Part shown: piece after piece, positions 1-6,101 of the stretch
How the letters are laid out: each line of letters starts with the position of its first letter
Position numbering within the stretch: position 1 is the first letter of the stretch
Assembly: GCA_020026115.1 (NCBI GenBank)
Contig: JAHHQY010000035.1
Span: 1-15,370 of the forward strand
Source: Actinobacillus sp.
Lineage (GTDB): Bacteria; Pseudomonadota; Gammaproteobacteria; Enterobacterales; Pasteurellaceae
DNA length: 15,370 nucleotides
Direction of reading: 5' to 3'
Translations under genes and position numbers: made by a program
Notes under the pieces: generated by a model
What the model saw: only the letters and a program-made list of their open reading frames with translations
Database searches by the model: none
Told to the model about the DNA's origin: nothing

Positions 1-51
1 GCTTAATAACAAAAAGTTTTATACAAAAATTTAAAAAAGAAAAATAATGAC

Positions 52-88
52 ACTCGCGCCGAAATTTTTCCTTTTTTTCGGCGCGAGT
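52..88 (-). terminator. Terminator of glpG built from an inverted pair of the dispersed word
   Basis: Perfect 13-bp inverted repeat: ACTCGCGCCGAAA at 52-64 and its reverse complement at 76-88, around an 11-nt T-rich loop. It begins 4 nt past the stop codon of glpG on the minus strand. The transcript then runs into an interrupted T-rich tract rather than an immediate U-run, so it is a plausible but not textbook terminator. Both arms are copies of the word dispersed through this window. Confidence 0.7.
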
Positions 89-92
89 TATT

Positions 93-941
93 TTAGGCTC
101 GTCTTTTTTGATAGAGAAGATAAAGACTTGCGCAGAAAAGACCCACGAGTAACCCGCTAATATGGGCGGCATTTCCCATTTGAATGTGAATGATTGGCGC
201 GAGAAAGCCAAGTAAAATTCCCACAATGACCATCATGAAAAAGCCTTCAGGTAAGGCAAAATTTTGCGCAAATTTGTCGCTTAATAAAACAAAGCCTAAC
301 ACGGCGTACACCACACCCGATAAACCAAAGAAAGCAAAACCAGAAAAATAATTTTGCACAAAGCCAGAAAGAAACGCTGAGCTTAAGGTTAAAAAGAATA
401 AAAAGAAACTGCCACATTGACGTTCAATGGCGCCCGCAAAAAGCCACCAAAAAACTAAATTAAAGCCGATATGCCAAAAAGAGAGATGGACAAAAGCATG
501 AGAAAAATAGCGCCAAAATTCTCTTTGTTGCGCTTCAAAAGCGGGAAAATGCGCCCATTGCATAATAGGTTCCGCGAAAGAGCAAACTTCGCCTAAATAA
601 ATCAATGCGCAAAGACAAGTAATAAAAAAGGTGAATTTAATGGGGCAAAGAGTTCGCCAATGTATCTTCGGTAAGTGAAAAGATATTGCGGGCGTTGAGG
701 TATGACCAACTTCCCAACTTGCATTTTGAACTTGTTGGTTAAAGGGTTGAAAGTTTTTTGCTTCTTGTTGTAATTGAGCAAAAAGAGGATGTTCTTTTGC
801 CAAAAAAGCCCCATAAAAGGGTTGGCTTTCCCCTGGAATTTCAAGAGGAATGATTTCTAAGGTAAGTTGATATTTTTGTTGAATATAATCACGAAATTGC
901 CAAGCAAATTTGGCAAATTCAGTAGCAAAAAGAAGTTCCAT
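93..941 (-). CDS. glpG: Rhomboid intramembrane serine protease GlpG
   Basis: Intramembrane serine protease of the inner membrane that cuts transmembrane segments of other membrane proteins. The 282 residues match E. coli GlpG in length (276) and architecture: a soluble cytoplasmic N-terminal domain (about 1-95) followed by a six-helix rhomboid core. The catalytic serine is Ser208 in GLSG and the catalytic histidine is His260 in AAHISG. The oxyanion-side pair is His157 and Asn161 (HIGFN). The 47-residue spacing from Asn to Ser equals that of E. coli GlpG. As I recall it, the H. influenzae protein lacks the N-terminal domain (about 192 residues), so this is the long form. The ATG at 941 has a weak GGCGGAA ribosome site. 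The gene is alone on its strand and divergent, over 42 bp, from the small membrane protein at 984. Function is secure from the motifs; natural substrates are unknown. Confidence 0.95.
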   Translation of the reverse strand: MELLFATEFAKFAWQFRDYIQQKYQLTLEIIPLEIPGESQPFYGAFLAKEHPLFAQLQQEAKNFQPFNQQVQNASWEVGHTSTPAISFHLPKIHWRTLCPIKFTFFITCLCALIYLGEVCSFAEPIMQWAHFPAFEAQQREFWRYFSHAFVHLSFWHIGFNLVFWWLFAGAIERQCGSFFLFFLTLSSAFLSGFVQNYFSGFAFFGLSGVVYAVLGFVLLSDKFAQNFALPEGFFMMVIVGILLGFLAPIIHIQMGNAAHISGLLVGLFCASLYLLYQKRRA

Positions 942-983
942 TTTTTATAATTCCGCCAATGTTTTGAAAAATAAGGATAAAGT

Positions 984-1310
984 ATGTCAAAAAAGCATGT
1001 TATGCCGAAAAATTTTAGCACTTTTGCTTGGGCAATAGGGGCTTTTTGTTTCCCTATAACAATGTATCCCGTTTTTATTTTGCTTTCGCCAAATTTAACG
1101 GAAAATCCGGAATTGTCGAGTTTAACCTTACGCGCGATGACCATTTTTTTATGGGCGTATCCTATTTTTTTAGCTTTATGGGCGCGAGTGGCTTACGTCT
1201 GGCATAAAAAAGATCAACGTTTAGGTAAACTTATTTTAAGTATGGGTTTTATGTTTTTTTATGGCACGTTATGGATGATTTTCCGTTGGGGCTTTATTAT
1301 TCAGGCTTAA
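984..1310 (+). CDS. Small hypothetical membrane protein (possibly DUF5389-like)
   Basis: A 108-residue protein with three hydrophobic stretches, at about residues 12-35, 48-70 and 83-105, separated by short polar loops. The loop after the second segment is basic (HKKDQRLGK), and the N-terminus has several Lys residues (MSKKHVMPK). There is no signal peptide cleavage motif, metal motif or enzyme signature. I think it belongs to a small family restricted to Pasteurellaceae (DUF5389), but this is from memory and unverified. The ATG is preceded by AAGGA at suitable spacing, and a strong terminator follows, so it looks like a single-gene transcript. The 42-bp gap to glpG must hold both divergent promoters, or they overlap the opposing gene. 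No function can be assigned. Confidence 0.8.
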   Translation: MSKKHVMPKNFSTFAWAIGAFCFPITMYPVFILLSPNLTENPELSSLTLRAMTIFLWAYPIFLALWARVAYVWHKKDQRLGKLILSMGFMFFYGTLWMIFRWGFIIQA

Positions 1311-1316
1311 AATAAA

Positions 1317-1350
1317 AAAAACCAACATCAAAAGATGTTGGTTTTTATTT
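1317..1350. terminator. Bidirectional intrinsic terminator
   Basis: ACCAACATC at 1321-1329 pairs with GATGTTGGT at 1334-1342 around an AAAA loop. It is followed by a T-run on the plus strand and preceded by an A-run, which gives a T-run on the minus strand. It sits between the converging small membrane protein and the DASS carrier and can serve both. Confidence 0.85.
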
Positions 1351-1361
1351 TGTTTATTTAT

Positions 1362-2750
1362 CTAAAACCAAAGTAGGTAAGCAAAGCCTGTAATCACAAA
1401 CACACTAATAATGTTTAAAACAAAGCCTGCGCGAATCATATCGCGTTGCTGAATTTCCCCTGTACCAAAAACAATCGCATTAGGTGGCGTTGCAACAGGC
1501 AACATAAAGGCACAAGAGGCGCCTAAGCCTACAATTAACGCCAAGCCTGTTTCTGGTAAACCAAGAGATTGAGCGATAGAGATAAAAATGGGTACCAATA
1601 AGGCGGCACTTGCGGTGTTGGACGTAAATTCAGTTAAGAAAATAATAAAGGCCGCAACCAATAAACCGATTAAATAGAAGTGGTGACCTTGAATTAAGAA
1701 CACAATACTATCGGCTAAAATTTGACTCGCGCCGGAATTTTTCAAAACCGAGCTTAAGGTAATACCGCCACCAAAGAGCATTAAAACGCCCCAATCGGTA
1801 TTATTTTGGATATCTTTCCAACGGGCAACTTGCGTTGAGCAAATTAAAACTACCGCGACTAAGGCAATCACCGTATCGAATTTAGCAATTTTATCGCTTA
1901 AACCTAATGCACTAGAAATAATAGGGTTAATTTGTTTACTAAAAATCCAACAAACGGCAATGAGAACAAAAATACCCAACGTAATTAAGCGATCACGCGT
2001 CATAGGGATTTTGGTAAAATCTTGCTCAAAAGTGAAATTGAGTTTTGGTCTAAACATAATGTAAAGCGTGCCAATCATTAAAGGGAAAAGCGCGAACATA
2101 ACAGGTAAACCAAAACGCATCCAATCAACAAAATTTAAATTTAATTGTGAAGCAACAATCGCATTCGGCGGGCTTCCAACCAAAGTTCCCATTCCACCAA
2201 TACTTGCGCTATAAGCGATACCAAGTAACACGAAAACATAAGTATTATGATAAGAACGACGATCAAGCTGGCTTAAAATCCCCATAGCGAGTGGCAACAT
2301 CATAGCCGCGGTTGCGGTGTTACTCATCCACATGGATAAAAAGGCGGTGATAAAAAATAAGTATAAGGCCGCAACAAACAATTTACCGCCAGCTAAGGCC
2401 ATAATTTTATTGGCAATGACTTGATCGAGTTTTTGTTTGTGTAAGGCTGCCGCTAAAGCGAAACCACCGAAGAATAAGAAGATAATAGGATTGGCAAAAG
2501 AAACTAAGGCACTTTGTGTATTGACCAGACCAAGCAAAATAGCCAAAATCGGTACTAATAATGCGGTAATGGTGACATGTAAGGCTTCAGTTAGCCATAA
2601 AATTGCGACGAAAGCGAGTAAGGCTAAACCTCGATTTGCTTTCGGATCAAAGGGTAAAACAGCTAATAAAAGAAAAAATAAACAGATATCAGCTAAAAAA
2701 ATGAATGAGTTCTTGCTAAAAAAAGAACGCTGTCGGGGAGCGGTAATCAT
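1362..2750 (-). CDS. DASS (SLC13) family sodium-coupled dicarboxylate transporter
   Basis: Inner-membrane carrier of the divalent anion:sodium symporter family, probably importing C4-dicarboxylates or citrate-type anions with Na+. The 462 residues equal the length of Vibrio cholerae VcINDY. Both hallmark SNT motifs are present in the internally repeated halves: Ser143-Asn144-Thr145 (MSNTATAAMMLPL) and Ser377-Asn378-Thr379 (EFTSNTASAALLVP). Each half also has its proline signature, SPPNA at 193-197 and TPPNA at 421-425. The pattern of hydrophobic helices and hairpins fits the family. The ATG is preceded by a strong AAGGAGAGA ribosome site (2757-2765). A CRP-like site lies about 115 bp upstream, so catabolite control is likely. 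The family call is firm; the substrate cannot be read from sequence alone, and succinate, fumarate, malate and tartrate are all possible. Confidence 0.93.
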   Translation of the reverse strand: MITAPRQRSFFSKNSFIFLADICLFFLLLAVLPFDPKANRGLALLAFVAILWLTEALHVTITALLVPILAILLGLVNTQSALVSFANPIIFLFFGGFALAAALHKQKLDQVIANKIMALAGGKLFVAALYLFFITAFLSMWMSNTATAAMMLPLAMGILSQLDRRSYHNTYVFVLLGIAYSASIGGMGTLVGSPPNAIVASQLNLNFVDWMRFGLPVMFALFPLMIGTLYIMFRPKLNFTFEQDFTKIPMTRDRLITLGIFVLIAVCWIFSKQINPIISSALGLSDKIAKFDTVIALVAVVLICSTQVARWKDIQNNTDWGVLMLFGGGITLSSVLKNSGASQILADSIVFLIQGHHFYLIGLLVAAFIIFLTEFTSNTASAALLVPIFISIAQSLGLPETGLALIVGLGASCAFMLPVATPPNAIVFGTGEIQQRDMIRAGFVLNIISVFVITGFAYLLWF

Positions 2751-2862
2751 AAAAAGTCTCTCCTTTAGTGTAGGAAAAATTCCTGAAAGTAAAAATATTG
2801 CTTAAGAAGCGTGCGTAAATTAACATAGCTGTTACAAAAAAAGAACAATAGAGTTTTAAAAT

Positions 2863-2878
2863 TGTGAGCTATGTCATA
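2863..2878 (-). promoter_or_regulatory. Candidate CRP site upstream of the DASS carrier
   Basis: TGTGAGCTATGTCATA matches the CRP consensus TGTGA-N6-TCACA at 9 of 10 core positions. On the minus strand a possible -10 (TATGTT, 2822-2827) follows, which puts the site roughly 55-60 bp before the likely start of transcription, close to a class I activator position. Immediately downstream is a dyad, TAACA-N4-TGTTA (2821-2834), that overlaps the -10 and could be a second operator. Confidence 0.65.
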
Positions 2879-2956
2879 AAAAAACACCGCAATTATAATA
2901 AATTTTTTTTATAAAAGGCAAAAAAAAATTTAATGCAAGCAAGAAAGCAAAATTGA

Positions 2957-2974
2957 ACTCGCGCCGAAAATTTT
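2957..2974 (+). repeat. Copy of the dispersed ACTCGCRCCGAAA word
   Basis: ACTCGCGCCGAAA at 2957-2969, followed by ATTTT. It lies in the 304-bp stretch between frmB and the DASS carrier, which otherwise holds the frmB terminator, a short TTTGCCT/AGGCAAA hairpin (2972-2988), the CRP site and A-rich DNA. No gene is visible there. Confidence 0.7.
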
Positions 2975-2985
2975 GCCTAAAAGGC

Positions 2986-3024
2986 AAATAAAAAAAATCC
3001 CAACTTGCCTTGACAAGTTGGGAT
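2986..3024 (-). terminator. Intrinsic terminator of the frm operon
   Basis: ATCCCAACTTG at 2997-3007 pairs perfectly with CAAGTTGGGAT at 3014-3024 (11 bp, 6-nt loop). Read on the minus strand, the stem is followed directly by a run of seven T. It lies about 30 nt beyond the frmB stop codon. Confidence 0.9.
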
Positions 3025-3054
3025 AAAAATAAGGCTAACGGGAAAAAGATGAGA

Positions 3055-3888
3055 TTAACCCTTTAAATTTTCTGCATGGAAACGTAGGTGCGCTTGCATA
3101 AATGTTGCGATGAAGTAATAGCTATGATCATAACCTTCGTGATAACGAATTTCGGCGCGAACGTCCATTTCTTCGCAAGCTTTAGCAAAAACTTCAGGTT
3201 TTAATTCACGCGGATAGAAAGGATCGGCTAAACCTTGGTCGATTAAAATGGCAGAAGCCGGTTTTTTGCCCGCTAAAATTAAAGCCGTCGGGTCATATTC
3301 AGCCCAGCTTGCTTCATCTTCACCTAAATAAGCTTTAAAGGCTTTTTGTCCCCATGGCACATCGCTTGGTGTCACAATAGGTGAAAAAGCAGAAACGCTT
3401 TGATACAAATCAGGATTGCGTAAAGCAAGAACTAACGCGCCTAAACCACCCATAGAATGGCCGAAAATCCCTTGTTTCCCGTTGGTATTAAAGTTTTCTT
3501 TTACTAGTTGGGCTAATTCTTGCGTAACGTAATCATACATATGGAAATGTTCGTTCCAAGGGGATTGGGTTGCTTTTAAGTAAAAACCAGCACCTTGGCC
3601 TAAATCGTAATCAGGGCTATTTGGCACTTGTTCGCCACGAGGACTGGTATCTGGCGCGATAACAATAATACCTTCTTCTTCCGCATAGCGTTGGAAGCCG
3701 GATTTTGTGATGACATTTTGTTCAGTACAAGTAAGGCCCGATAAGAAATATAAAACTGGGCAAGCTTCGTTTTTCGCTTTACTTGGTACAAAAACGGCGA
3801 AGTTCATATCGCAATGTAAAACCTTGGAATAATGAGTCCAAACTTGTTGTTCACCGCCAAAAATCATATGTTTTTCAGTTTGTTGCAT
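3055..3888 (-). CDS. frmB: S-formylglutathione hydrolase
   Basis: Cytoplasmic serine esterase of the alpha/beta-hydrolase fold (esterase D family). It hydrolyses S-formylglutathione to formate and glutathione, the last step of glutathione-dependent formaldehyde removal. The 277 residues match the family length. The nucleophile is Ser145 in GHSMGG; the triad is completed by Asp222 (QGLADPFY) and His255 (GYDHSYYFI). The oxyanion region LSGLTCTEQN (49-58) is typical of the family. It is the last gene of frmR-frmA-frmB, 64 nt after frmA, with its own AAGGTA ribosome site about 8 nt before the ATG. A terminator-like hairpin in that 64-nt gap should lower its expression relative to frmA, or it may act with an unseen local promoter. 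In Haemophilus the equivalent gene is called estD. Identification is firm. Confidence 0.95.
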   Translation of the reverse strand: MQQTEKHMIFGGEQQVWTHYSKVLHCDMNFAVFVPSKAKNEACPVLYFLSGLTCTEQNVITKSGFQRYAEEEGIIVIAPDTSPRGEQVPNSPDYDLGQGAGFYLKATQSPWNEHFHMYDYVTQELAQLVKENFNTNGKQGIFGHSMGGLGALVLALRNPDLYQSVSAFSPIVTPSDVPWGQKAFKAYLGEDEASWAEYDPTALILAGKKPASAILIDQGLADPFYPRELKPEVFAKACEEMDVRAEIRYHEGYDHSYYFIATFMQAHLRFHAENLKG

Positions 3889-3911
3889 AAAAATACCTTA
3901 ATCTTTAAACC

Positions 3912-3940
3912 TTAAAAAAAAGGGACGTTTCCGCCCCTTT
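3912..3940 (-). terminator. Terminator-like hairpin between frmA and frmB
   Basis: On the minus strand AAAGGGGCG pairs with CGTCCCTTT (one mismatch) around a GAAA tetraloop, and an unbroken T-run follows. It starts 12 nt past the frmA stop and ends about 30 nt before the frmB start. Its form is that of an intrinsic terminator, so it probably reduces readthrough into frmB. Confidence 0.7.
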
Positions 3941-3952
3941 GAAATGTGTAAA

Positions 3953-5074
3953 TTAGTAGTGGATAACGCTACGAATTGCTTTACCTTCGTGAAGTAATTC
4001 AAAGGCTTCATTGATTTTATTTAAGCCCATGGTGTGAGTTACGAATGGCCCTAATTCAATATCGCCACGCATTGCATCTTCAACCATACCTGGTAATTGG
4101 CTACGACCTTTAACGCCACCAAATGCAGAACCTTTCCATACACGACCTGTAACTAATTGGAATGGACGTGTTGAAATTTCTTGGCCTGCGCCAGCAACAC
4201 CGATGATGATAGATTGACCCCAACCGCGATGAGCAGATTCTAAGGCTTCACGCATAACATTTACGTTACCAATACATTCGAAAGTATGGTCGATACCCCA
4301 TTTGTTGACTTTTTCAAATAGCACTTCTTTCATTGGTTTGTCGAAGTCGCGTGGGTTGAAACAGTCTGTCGCGCCGAATTTTTTCGCTAATTCGAATTTT
4401 TCTGGGTTTAAATCAATGGCAATAATACGGCCAGCTTTTGCTTGACGCGCACCTTGAATTACCGCTAAACCAATAGCACCTAAACCCCAAACGGCAACTG
4501 TATCACCTTCTTGTACTTTTGCGGTATTGTGAACAGCCCCGATACCTGTTGTTACGCCACAACCTAATAAACAAACTTGTTCATGATTTGCTTCAGGGTT
4601 GATTTTTGCTAAAGAAACTTCAGCGACCACAGAGTATTCGCTGAAAGTAGAGCAACCCATGTAATGGAAAATAGGTTGGCCGTTGTAAGAGAAACGAGTT
4701 GTACCATCTGGCATTAAGCCTTTACCTTGAGTTTCGCGCACGGAAACACAAAGGTTTGTTTTGCCGGATTTACAGAAATCACATTCACCACATTCTGCGG
4801 TGTAAAGTGGAATGACATGATCGCCAGGTTTCACGCTGGTTACACCTTCGCCAACTTCTTCTACGATTGCCGCACCTTCATGACCTAACACAACAGGGAA
4901 TACGCCTTCAGGATCCGCACCAGATAAGGTGAAAGCATCGGTATGACAAACACCTGTGTGTGTATTACGAATTAAAACTTCGCCTTTTTTAGGGCCTTCA
5001 ACATCAATTTCAACTAATTGAAGAGGTTCATTGGGTGCGAATGCAACTGCTGCGCGAGATTTACGAGTAGCCAT
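3953..5074 (-). CDS. frmA: S-(hydroxymethyl)glutathione dehydrogenase / class III alcohol dehydrogenase
   Basis: Zinc-dependent NAD-linked dehydrogenase (also called adhC). It oxidises S-hydroxymethylglutathione, formed spontaneously from formaldehyde and glutathione, to S-formylglutathione; class III enzymes may also reduce S-nitrosoglutathione. The 373 residues are close to the 369 of E. coli FrmA. Catalytic zinc ligands are Cys43, His65 (GHEG) and Cys172. The structural zinc site is complete: Cys95, Cys98, Cys101 and Cys109. The Rossmann glycine motif is GLGAIG at 197-202, with Asp221 selecting NAD. Arg113 in RETQGKGLMPDGT corresponds to the class III arginine that binds the glutathione carboxylates. 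Its ribosome site AAGGAG (5083-5088) overlaps the frmR stop codon and the gene starts 12 nt after frmR, so the two are probably translationally coupled. Identification is firm. Confidence 0.97.
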   Translation of the reverse strand: MATRKSRAAVAFAPNEPLQLVEIDVEGPKKGEVLIRNTHTGVCHTDAFTLSGADPEGVFPVVLGHEGAAIVEEVGEGVTSVKPGDHVIPLYTAECGECDFCKSGKTNLCVSVRETQGKGLMPDGTTRFSYNGQPIFHYMGCSTFSEYSVVAEVSLAKINPEANHEQVCLLGCGVTTGIGAVHNTAKVQEGDTVAVWGLGAIGLAVIQGARQAKAGRIIAIDLNPEKFELAKKFGATDCFNPRDFDKPMKEVLFEKVNKWGIDHTFECIGNVNVMREALESAHRGWGQSIIIGVAGAGQEISTRPFQLVTGRVWKGSAFGGVKGRSQLPGMVEDAMRGDIELGPFVTHTMGLNKINEAFELLHEGKAIRSVIHY

Positions 5075-5086
5075 TAAAAAAACTCC

Positions 5087-5365
5087 TTATTTTAGATAGG
5101 TGCGAATAAGCTCAATAGCATTATTCACTGAGGTATGTAGTTTAGCGTCAACAAGGTGGTTTTCATCCATGCAAGTTTCGCGCAAATGACTTTCTAAGAT
5201 TTGAGCCATAAGTCCGTTAGTTGCACCGCGAATGGCGGCAATTTGTTGCAAAATGGCCTTACAATCTTTTTCTTCTTCTAGCGCAATTTCCAAAGAATTA
5301 AGTTGTCCTTTTAAACGACGAACTCGCGTTAAGACTTTCTTTTTTTCTTCTGGTGAACTTGGCAT
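5087..5365 (-). CDS. frmR: Formaldehyde-responsive repressor FrmR (CsoR/RcnR family)
   Basis: All-helical, tetrameric DNA-binding repressor of frmRAB. In E. coli, formaldehyde bridges the N-terminal Pro2 and Cys35 of neighbouring subunits and releases the DNA. The sequence from MPSSPEEKKK gives 92 residues (E. coli FrmR has 91) and keeps Pro2, Cys35 and His60, the basic helix VRRLKGQ and the signature LQQIAAIRGATNGLMAQ. The open frame extends 13 codons further upstream. I place the start at the ATG at 5365 because it aligns with the family, exposes Pro2 after Met removal, and has AAGGAAA at ribosome-site spacing; the longer form would begin only about 7 nt from the -10 box. There is an additional Cys65. 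It is the first gene of the frm operon and is likely autoregulated through the palindromic site over its promoter. Confidence 0.93.
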   Translation of the reverse strand: MPSSPEEKKKVLTRVRRLKGQLNSLEIALEEEKDCKAILQQIAAIRGATNGLMAQILESHLRETCMDENHLVDAKLHTSVNNAIELIRTYLK

Positions 5366-5401
5366 AAGATGGGTTTCCTTTCTTGTTAACTGACAACGGC
5401 G

Positions 5402-5433
5402 CATACTATACCCTAGTATACTAAGTGTTACAA
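5402..5433 (-). promoter_or_regulatory. frmRAB promoter with overlapping FrmR-type operator
   Basis: On the minus strand: -35 TTGTAA (5428-5433), exactly 17 bp of spacer, then -10 TATAGT (5405-5410), so transcription should start near 5397. The spacer and -10 hold overlapping dyads: the perfect palindrome TAGTATACTA (5414-5423) and TATAC-N4-GTATA (5407-5420), with a CCC/GGG core. This AT-flanked G/C-core layout resembles known FrmR/RcnR operators. A bound repressor would cover the promoter. Confidence 0.75.
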
Positions 5434-5443
5434 GAAAAAATTG

Positions 5444-5485
5444 ATTTATTTGTAAAAAAATTGTAGCGATTTTTTACAAATAAAT
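5444..5485. repeat. Perfect 16-bp AT-rich inverted repeat
   Basis: The 16-base arm at 5444-5459 is the exact reverse complement of 5470-5485, with a 10-nt loop. It lies between the stop of the PRD-like gene and the frmR promoter, both on the minus strand. It may be a weak AT-rich terminator for the PRD gene, or a protein-binding dyad (arms contain TTTGTAAA). The stem has a single G:C pair, so a strong terminator is unlikely. Confidence 0.6.
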
Positions 5486-5491
5486 GAAAAA

Positions 5492-5863
5492 TTATTCCAT
5501 TAGGAAGGCCGGTTGCGCTAAAGAAAGGGAATATAAATTAGCAATAAAATGGGTTTGTTCACTTTCGGGTACGAAAAAAGGAATGCGAGCTAAAATCGCC
5601 CGATGACGTTGTAGGATTTTAGAATATTGCGCGCTGGTTTCAATTTCAGCGTAAAAGTTGCGATGTAAAGCCTGAGCGCAACCACCGCGTTTAATGCGCC
5701 CTAAAGCCATGGCGAAATGAAAAAGTAGAATTTCAACTTGTGGCGTTTGGGTGTTGACTTGCCAGGCTTGTAAATCGGCCCGAACGGTTAAGGTAATTTG
5801 TGCAATTTCCACATCAATATTTTGCCGAATAATTTGGTCATGAAGTCGTCGAATAATAGCCAC
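5492..5863 (-). CDS. Stand-alone PRD-like (PTS regulation domain) protein
   Basis: I read this as a single PRD fold: an N-terminal helix (AIIRRLHDQIIRQNIDVE), then VEILLFHFAMALGRIKRG, which matches the PRD signature around the phosphorylatable histidine (His49 from this start), and a C-terminal PESEQTHFIANLYSL resembling the PE-DE-AFL-LH segment. The second histidine of that segment is replaced by Asn. PRDs are normally phosphorylated by HPr or EIIB and regulate antiterminators or activators; here no RNA- or DNA-binding domain is attached, so the partner is unknown. The start is uncertain. The frame is open to 5944, but only with TTG codons and across an intrinsic terminator. I place the start at GTG 5863 (123 residues), just before the domain and after the hairpin. 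TTG at 5908 is an alternative. The ribosome site is weak. The family call is moderately confident. Confidence 0.6.
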   Translation of the reverse strand: MAIIRRLHDQIIRQNIDVEIAQITLTVRADLQAWQVNTQTPQVEILLFHFAMALGRIKRGGCAQALHRNFYAEIETSAQYSKILQRHRAILARIPFFVPESEQTHFIANLYSLSLAQPAFLME

Positions 5864-5880
5864 AGCGTTCTCATTTACTA

Positions 5881-5906
5881 AAAAAAAGCCCTTCAAAGAG
5901 AAGGGC
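5881..5906 (-). terminator. Intrinsic terminator in the leader of the PRD-like gene
   Basis: On the minus strand GCCCTTC pairs perfectly with GAAGGGC around TCTTT and is followed at once by a run of about eight T. No gene on that strand ends here, so it sits in the 5' leader (or extreme 5' end) of the PRD-like gene. The position suggests attenuation control. Confidence 0.75.
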
Positions 5907-6043
5907 AAAATACCTAAGGAATTACTTTTAAACAACAACTGCAAGTTGCTTGTTTTTTAAGACAAAGGCAGGTTGGAAAAGTTCAAAAGGAAATAAAAAA
6001 AAGAAAACCTAGGCGAAAATTTGCTAAATTGCTCAGCTAAAAA

Positions 6044-6072
6044 TAGTCAACAACAGCGCAAGCTTGTATACT
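6044..6072 (+). promoter_or_regulatory. Likely waaA promoter
   Basis: -35 TAGTCA (6044-6049), 17-bp spacer, -10 TATACT (6067-6072). Transcription would start near 6079, about 23 nt before the ATG at 6102. This supports 6102, not the upstream TTG at 6021, as the waaA start. The 157 bp between the PRD-like start region and waaA holds only this and the attenuator leader. Confidence 0.55.
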
Positions 6073-6101
6073 TTCAGCATTTTTTAAAATTAGTCATCAT
6101 T

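Noticed and set aside
1183..1193. GGCGCGAGTGG as a further copy of the dispersed word
   Set aside because: Only the GGCGCGAGT half matches and the TTTC part is missing, so I left it out of the count. The partial match near 9838 (TTTTCGGTGCGCC) was left out for the same reason.
2437..2805. Plus-strand frame of 122 codons opposite the DASS carrier
   Set aside because: It lies almost wholly antisense to a secure gene, and its Lys/Ala/Ile-rich translation is what the complement of a hydrophobic membrane protein gives.
3600..3791. Minus-strand 63-codon frame inside frmB
   Set aside because: It is an out-of-frame shadow of frmB with no start signal or recognisable content.
5366..5404. Longer frmR start at 5404
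   Set aside because: It would bury the Pro2 needed for formaldehyde sensing, leave almost no leader after the -10 box, and exceed the usual family length.
6021..6101. Longer waaA start at the TTG at 6021
   Set aside because: The extra 27 residues do not resemble the family N-terminus, the start is TTG, and the likely promoter lies downstream of it.
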